Origin: Eubacteriales Family XIII. Incertae Sedis bacterium
Lineage (GTDB): Bacteria > Bacillota > Clostridia > Peptostreptococcales > Anaerovoracaceae
Length of the DNA: 6,323 bases
Assembly (NCBI GenBank): GCA_031276775.1
Contig: JAISML010000264.1
Coordinates: forward strand, 1-6,323
Reading direction: 5' to 3'
Part shown: positions 6,264 to 6,323 of the stretch, piece by piece
Numbering within the stretch: the stretch's first letter is position 1
Layout of the letters: the number at the start of each line of letters is the position of its first letter
Notes under the pieces: model-generated
What the model was told of the DNA's origin: nothing
Seen by the model: only the letters and a program-made list of their open reading frames with translations
Databases searched by the model: none
Made by a program: the position numbers and the translations under genes

Positions 6264-6321
6264 TTCCTTTGCGCGGCGGACGGGAGGATCGTTTCCCGTC
6301 CGCCGCAAAACCGGAATTTTT
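6264..6321 (+). terminator. Possible intrinsic terminator on the plus strand
   Basis: GCGGCGGACGGGA (6273-6285) pairs perfectly with TCCCGTCCGCCGC (6294-6306) around an 8-nt loop. Outer pairing extends it: TTT (6268-6270) with AAA (6307-6309), then TTCC (6264-6267) with GGAA (6313-6316), directly followed by TTTTT (6317-6321). Only the plus strand has a U tract, so a plus-strand transcript would end here. The interrupted outer stem makes it a non-classic terminator. No plus-strand gene lies closer upstream than cheR, which points to a small RNA or attenuated leader if it is real. On the minus strand the stem is followed by GCGCAAAGG, not a terminator. Confidence 0.4.
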
Positions 6322-6323
6322 AT

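Larger units (their letters stand above)
6123..6323. other. About 200 bp without a recognised gene
   Basis: I see no reading frame here with family resemblance or a ribosome binding site. The stretch is GC-rich with several short inverted repeats, for example CACGG/CCGTG around the sequence GCGG near 6162-6175, the palindromic run at 6236-6253 and the strong hairpin at 6273-6306. I compared it by memory with tRNA, tmRNA, SRP RNA, RNase P, 6S RNA and common riboswitch core sequences and recognised none. It may be a regulatory region, a small RNA gene, or a leader belonging to a gene beyond the window. Confidence 0.5.

Overview
The window looks like a chromosomal segment of a Bacillota (Firmicutes) bacterium, most likely a clostridial lineage with moderately GC-rich DNA. 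The evidence is a Firmicutes/Thermotoga-type short CheY, a CheA with the matching type of P2 domain, a DUF1836 protein (a family I know essentially from Firmicutes), an MreB/Mbl actin homologue, strong GGAG-type ribosome binding sites and a TTG start. I cannot name the genus.

Left part (1-4305): a chemotaxis cluster built around a divergent promoter region. cheY runs leftwards out of the window (1-357, minus). cheA (651-3440) and cheR (3496-4305) run rightwards as an operon. The 293 bp between cheY and cheA hold two back-to-back sigma-A-like promoters, a near-perfect 13-bp inverted repeat flanking the cheY -10 box, and a hairpin in the presumed cheY leader. CheA is unusually long (929 aa) because of two Pro/Ala-rich linkers, one carrying five 9-residue repeats. 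A 20-codon reading frame with a good Shine-Dalgarno overlaps the cheA stop and the cheR start and may couple their translation. Together the genes encode the kinase (CheA), its response regulator (CheY) and the receptor methyltransferase (CheR). No cheW, cheB, cheC, cheD or receptor gene is visible here.

Right part (4324-6004): mreB followed by a DUF1836 gene, both on the minus strand and probably one transcript, converging on cheR with only 18 bp between the stop codons and no visible terminator. For both genes the longest open frame overstates the start; the ribosome binding sites place the starts at 6004 (TTG, mreB) and 4914 (ATG, DUF1836). mreB has a clear sigma-A-like promoter at 6094-6122.

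Right edge (6123-6323): about 200 bp without a recognisable gene. It contains a 13-bp palindrome in a run of alternating half-sites and, at the very end, a strong 13-bp GC hairpin whose extended form on the plus strand leads into TTTTT. This may be the terminator of a small RNA or of an attenuated leader for a gene beyond the window. I could not match it to a known RNA class.

Most of the window is well-known housekeeping and chemotaxis machinery. I found no clearly novel system; the points most worth checking are regulatory.
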